From assembly GCA_002430835.1 (NCBI GenBank), contig DJDA01000030.1, positions 1-16,604 on the forward strand: 16,604 nt of DNA, read 5' to 3'. This DNA comes from Brevundimonas sp. UBA5936. GTDB lineage: Bacteria > Pseudomonadota > Alphaproteobacteria > Caulobacterales > Caulobacteraceae. Positions 13,122-16,604 of this stretch are shown in pieces. The number at the start of each line of letters is the position of its first letter. Positions within the stretch are counted from its first letter, which is position 1. The translations under genes were made by a program, and so were the position numbers. The notes below the pieces were generated by a model. The model saw only the letters and a program-made list of their open reading frames with translations. It was not told the origin of the DNA and made no database searches.

Positions 13122-15977
13122 CTACTTCAGCGTGGCGCTGTCCAGATTGAGTTCGGTCAGCGAAATGACCTCGACGTTCGGATACTTGGCCCTCAGGCCG
13201 TCGATGAACTTCGAGGCGTCGCCGACCACGACCAGGCTGGCCCGGTCGGTCGGCAGGTGCTCGGCGAAGGCCGCCTCGACCTGTTGCGGCGTGACCGCGC
13301 GGACGCGTCCGGCGTAGTCGGCCAGGTCGCTCATCGGCAGGTCGTAGAGGGCCAGGTTGGCGACCAGGCCGCCCAGGCCGTCGACCGTCTCCAGCGAACG
13401 GCCGAAGGCGCCGATCAGGGTGGCGCGGCGCGGAGCCAGTTCGGTCTCGGTCGCCGGGGCGTCGCCCAGCTTGCCGATCTCGGCCAGCATCAGTTCGACC
13501 ACCTCGGTCGCCGACTCGTTCTTGGTCTGGGTCGAGGCGGTGAAGACGCCCGCGTCCGCCCGCGCGCCCAGCGACGATCCGGCGCCGTAGGACAGGCCCT
13601 TCTCGATGCGGATCTTCTGGTTCAGCCGCGAAGAATAGCCGCCGCCCAGCAGGGTGTTGCCGACCGTCAGCGGGAAGAAGTCGGCGTCGGTGCGGCTGAC
13701 GCCGCGGATGGCGGCGACGACCGCCGCCTGGCCGGCGCCCGGCTGGTCGATGACGACGACGCGCGGGGCCAGCGCCTGGCCCGCCTTGTCGATGGCGGCC
13801 GGCGCCGGACCGGCGTCGCGCCAGTCGCCGAAGGCCTCGTCCGCCAGGGCGCGGGCCTCGGCCGGGGTCACGTCGCCCGAGAAGACCAGGGTCGCCTGCG
13901 ACGGGCGGAAGCGGTCGGAGTGGAACACCGCCACGTCATCGCGCGTCAGGGCGGGGATGCTGTTCACCGTGCCCGAGCCCGGCGCGCCGTAGGGGGCGTC
14001 GCCGTAGATCACGCGGCCGACCGACTGGGAGGCGATGGAGCCCGGCTGGCTCAGCGCCACGCGCAGGCCGTCCAGGGTCTGGGACTGCTGACGCTCCAGC
14101 TCCTCGGCGGCGAAGGTCGGATTGCGCACCAGATCGGCCATCAGGGTCAGGGTCCGGCCGAACACGTCCTTGGGCGCATTGGCGTAGACGTTGGTGAAGT
14201 CGGCCCCCGCGCCTGCGCCGATGCTGGCGCCCAGCTGTTCGATGGCGGTGGCGATTTCCGGGGCCGCCTTGGTCGTCGTGCCCTGGGTCAGCAGGGCAGC
14301 GGTCATGGAGGCGACGCCCGGCTTGCCCGCCGGATCGTGGGCCGAGCCGGAGTTGAGGTTCAGTCGCGCGGAAACCAGCGGCAGGCCCTGCGTCGGGGCG
14401 ACCAGCACGCGCAGGCCGTTGTCCAGACGGAAGTCGGCGATGGCCGGGGTGGCGGGCGACACCTCAGGCCCCGGCTGGGGCAGGCGGGCGCGCTCGGCCT
14501 CCGGCAGCAGGACGGCGACCGGGCCGGCCGGGGCCAGGGACGCGACCGTGACGGGGGCGTCGACGTTCTTCTTCTGCTCGCTGGGCGCATTGGCGTCGTC
14601 GGCGGGCAGGTAGTTGATGGTGATCTGGCGCTGCGGCGTCAGATAGCGGCGGGCCACGCGCTGCACGTCGGCGGCGGTGACGGCCTGGATCTCGGCGATC
14701 TCGCGGTCGGCGGCGGTCGCGTCGCCGGTCATGATCAGCGCCATGCCCAGCGTCGTGGCGCGGTCGTCGATGCTTTCACGGCCGCGCAGGGCGTCGGCGA
14801 CCAGCTCGTTCTTGGCCTCGGCCAGTTCGGCGGCGGTGACGGGCTCGTCGCGCAGGCGCGCGATCTCGGCCTCCAGCGCGGCCTTGCCGGTCTCGACCGT
14901 CTCGCCGCCCGCCATGATGGCGTAGGCCGCCAGATTGCCCGCCTGCTGGGCGAAATCGGGATTGGAGCCGGCCGAGGCGGCGATCTGCTTGTCATAGACC
15001 AGCGAGCGGTACAGGCGGCTGCTTTCCCCGGTCGACAGGATGCCGTCCAGCACCGTCAGGGCCGCGCGATCGGCGTCCTTATAGGCCACGGTGTTCCACG
15101 CCAGGGCCACGGCGGGCAGGGGCACGTTCGGCGCGTAATAGGTGGCGGTGCGCGGGCCGGTCGGCTCGGGCTCTTTCACATCATTGGCGGGCATGGGCGT
15201 CGACGGACGCTTCAGCGGGGCGAAGTACTCGTCGACCCAGCCGTCCAACTGCGCCTGATCGAAATTGCCCGCCACGATCAGCATGGCGTTGTCCGGCCGG
15301 TAGTAGGTGGCGTGGAAACGCAGCACGTCGTCCAGGGTCGCGGCGTCCAGCTCCTCGATCGAGCCGATGCCGGGGCGGCGATAGGGGTGGTCCTGATAGA
15401 TGGTCTCGGGCGTGAATAGGCCGAACAGACGGCCATAGGGGCTGGCCAGGATGCGCTGGCGGTATTCCTCCTTCACCACGTCGCGTTCGGAGGCGAAGTT
15501 CGCCTCATCGACGACCAGCGAGCCCATTCGGTCGGCTTCGGCGAACAGGATGCGCTGCAGGTGGTTGGCCGGGACGACCTCGTAATAGGCGGTCACGTCG
15601 TCGGCGGTGAAGGCGTTGTTGAAGCCGCCGACGTCTTCGGTCAGACGATCGAACGTCTCGGACGGCATGTTCTTCGTCGCCTTGAACAACAGGTGTTCGA
15701 ACAGGTGGGCGAAGCCCGAACGGCCCGCCGGATCGTCCTTGGACCCCACGCGATACCAGACCTGGACCGTGACGTTGGAGGTCGAGGCGTCGCGCGCCGT
15801 ATAGACCTCCATGCCGTTGGCCAGCACCCGCTTGGCGAAGCCCAGCGGCGGCACCTCGACCCCGCCCTGGGCGGTAGACGCGGCGGGGAGCGGGGGCTTA
15901 GCCCGGGCCGGGGCGGCGGCGGGCAGGCCGAGCAGCAGCGCCGAGACGCAAGCGGGCAAGATCAGGCGAGTATGCAT
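13122..15977 (-). CDS. M16 family zinc metallopeptidase, two-domain, exported
   Basis: This 951-residue pitrilysin/processing-peptidase-like protein has a Sec signal (MHTRLILPACVSALLLGLPA, cleavage near AARA/APARA at about 26). The N-terminal M16 half carries the inverted zinc motif HLFEH (His91, Glu94, His95) and the third ligand Glu171 in ERDVVKEEYRQR, 76 residues after His95 as in the family. An acidic/Pro linker (about 461-511) joins a second M16 half starting near FRLDNGLRVLV (516-526), in which the HxxEH site is absent (GVASMTAALL). That is the usual active-inactive pair forming one closed chamber for degrading peptides. ATG at 15977 is the only start giving the signal peptide, although its ribosome site is poor. 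The location is probably periplasmic. The 108 bases upstream show no clear promoter. Confidence 0.95.
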   Translation of the reverse strand: MHTRLILPACVSALLLGLPAAAPARAKPPLPAASTAQGGVEVPPLGFAKRVLANGMEVYTARDASTSNVTVQVWYRVGSKDDPAGRSGFAHLFEHLLFKATKNMPSETFDRLTEDVGGFNNAFTADDVTAYYEVVPANHLQRILFAEADRMGSLVVDEANFASERDVVKEEYRQRILASPYGRLFGLFTPETIYQDHPYRRPGIGSIEELDAATLDDVLRFHATYYRPDNAMLIVAGNFDQAQLDGWVDEYFAPLKRPSTPMPANDVKEPEPTGPRTATYYAPNVPLPAVALAWNTVAYKDADRAALTVLDGILSTGESSRLYRSLVYDKQIAASAGSNPDFAQQAGNLAAYAIMAGGETVETGKAALEAEIARLRDEPVTAAELAEAKNELVADALRGRESIDDRATTLGMALIMTGDATAADREIAEIQAVTAADVQRVARRYLTPQRQITINYLPADDANAPSEQKKNVDAPVTVASLAPAGPVAVLLPEAERARLPQPGPEVSPATPAIADFRLDNGLRVLVAPTQGLPLVSARLNLNSGSAHDPAGKPGVASMTAALLTQGTTTKAAPEIATAIEQLGASIGAGAGADFTNVYANAPKDVFGRTLTLMADLVRNPTFAAEELERQQSQTLDGLRVALSQPGSIASQSVGRVIYGDAPYGAPGSGTVNSIPALTRDDVAVFHSDRFRPSQATLVFSGDVTPAEARALADEAFGDWRDAGPAPAAIDKAGQALAPRVVVIDQPGAGQAAVVAAIRGVSRTDADFFPLTVGNTLLGGGYSSRLNQKIRIEKGLSYGAGSSLGARADAGVFTASTQTKNESATEVVELMLAEIGKLGDAPATETELAPRRATLIGAFGRSLETVDGLGGLVANLALYDLPMSDLADYAGRVRAVTPQQVEAAFAEHLPTDRASLVVVGDASKFIDGLRAKYPNVEVISLTELNLDSATLK

Positions 15978-16085
15978 GAGGGGCGGCTTACCAACGCCCG
16001 CAGTCGAAGAAACGGGCGCTGAGAGCCTAGCAGGGCAAGGAGCCGCCGCGCACCTTACGGAGCTGTAATGAAAAGGTCGGAGCCT

Positions 16086-16604
16086 CTACCGCCCGAACAC
16101 CTCGACGCCTACGCCGCCGTCGGTCGCCAGCCAGGCGCGCTTCATGCCCTGGCTGTTGTAGGGCTGGGCGATGTTCCCTTCGCGGTCCAGGGCGATCAGG
16201 CCGCCGTCGCCGCCCAGGGCGCCGATGCGGTCGATGACGGCTTGCGACGCCTCGGCCAGCGTCTGGCCCGCCGCCACGCCGAAGGCGGTGCGCGCGGCGG
16301 CGGCGACGCGGATGAAATACTCGCCCTGGCCGGTGCAGGAGACGGCGGCGTGCTCGTCGGCCCAGGTTCCGGCGGCGGGGATGGGGGTGTCGCCGACGCG
16401 GCCCGGCATCTTGCCGAACACGCCCGCCGTCGAGGTGGCGGCGGCCAGGCGTCCCTGGCTGTCCAGCACGCAGCAGCCGACGGTGCCGTGGCTTAGGCCG
16501 CTGGGCGGATGGTTGTCCTCGCCCTGACCGGCGCGGGTGTACCAGGCCTCGGGGTCTTCGACGCGCGCCAGACCCTGTTCGGCGGCGAAGCGGGCGGCGC
16601 CGTT
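16086..16604 (-). CDS. Isoaspartyl peptidase / plant-type L-asparaginase, C-terminal part (5' end outside window)
   Basis: The frame enters from the right edge with the AAC codon at 16604 and ends at TAG 16086-16088, giving 172 visible residues. The autocleavage and nucleophile motif is present as HGTVG with Thr at codon 16482-16484. It is followed by LAAATSTAG, GRVGD (substrate Arg/Asp region) and VSCTGQGEYFIR, all hallmarks of the Ntn-hydrolase family of IaaA/EcAIII. The enzyme is made as a precursor that cleaves itself before that Thr into alpha and beta subunits, and it hydrolyses isoaspartyl dipeptides and L-asparagine. The beta subunit seen here (about 132 residues) is complete and of normal length; most of the alpha part is missing. 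Two cysteines directly follow the motif (GTVGCC), which is mildly unusual. Confidence 0.93.
   Translation of the reverse strand, partial: NGAARFAAEQGLARVEDPEAWYTRAGQGEDNHPPSGLSHGTVGCCVLDSQGRLAAATSTAGVFGKMPGRVGDTPIPAAGTWADEHAAVSCTGQGEYFIRVAAAARTAFGVAAGQTLAEASQAVIDRIGALGGDGGLIALDREGNIAQPYNSQGMKRAWLATDGGVGVEVFGR

Noticed and set aside
13089..15419. Very long plus-strand open frame opposite the M16 protease
   Set aside because: It is Gly/Arg/Gln/His-rich with no domain, and runs antiparallel to a gene with complete family motifs. This is the usual artefact of high-GC codon bias.
1..16604. CRISPR arrays, transposases, prophage genes, toxin-antitoxin or defence cassettes
   Set aside because: No repeat-spacer pattern, recombinase motif or paired small toxin/antitoxin genes were seen on either strand.

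Overview
The window looks like a chromosomal segment of a high-GC alphaproteobacterium, most likely Caulobacteraceae and probably Brevundimonas or a close relative. This rests on strongly G/C-ending codons, the gene families present (a TauE permease with a TIGR02186 partner, a fused M16 protease, Sel1-repeat proteins, a two-gene thiolase/multifunctional-enzyme operon) and palindromic intergenic repeats. The genus is an inference from style, not from a marker gene. No phage, transposase, integrase, CRISPR array or toxin/defence cassette was seen.

Layout, left to right. 1-383 is the tail of a Sel1-repeat protein. 500-2241 is a two-gene plus-strand unit: a TauE/SafE anion permease whose stop overlaps the start of a TIGR02186-type membrane protein. 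It is followed by a long inverted repeat. 2483-5898 is a minus-strand beta-oxidation operon, an acetyl-CoA acyltransferase followed by a fused enoyl-CoA hydratase/3-hydroxyacyl-CoA dehydrogenase. It has an intrinsic terminator at its end, two tandem hairpin units in its leader and a MerR-like operator/promoter at about 6086-6116. 6191-7426 is a lipoprotein aldose (PQQ) sugar dehydrogenase with its own terminator. 7623-7699 is an elongator tRNA-Met(CAT).

7700-8480 is a sparse pocket with two small unassigned genes. Next come a 75-residue lipoprotein and a manganese exporter, mntP, both on the minus strand. The mntP leader carries a clear yybP-ykoY (manganese) riboswitch at 9443-9554, with a plausible promoter directly upstream and a hairpin before the start codon. 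rlmN (23S rRNA A2503 / tRNA methyltransferase) diverges from it on the plus strand. 10967-12245 encodes a DUF350 membrane protein and a membrane-anchored trypsin-like protease, tightly coupled. The right end, on the minus strand, has a partial isoaspartyl peptidase/asparaginase, a 951-residue two-domain M16 peptidase and a secreted Sel1-repeat protein whose ribosome binding site lies in a perfect 11-bp hairpin.

Most genes are housekeeping or envelope functions. The most informative non-coding content is the riboswitch/promoter module of mntP, the MerR-like operator of the fatty-acid operon, the paired hairpins in that operon's leader, and the ribosome-site hairpin ahead of the Sel1 gene. I did not find a convincing undescribed multi-gene system. 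The DUF350-protease pair and the TauE-TIGR02186 pair are the nearest to uncharacterised functional units.
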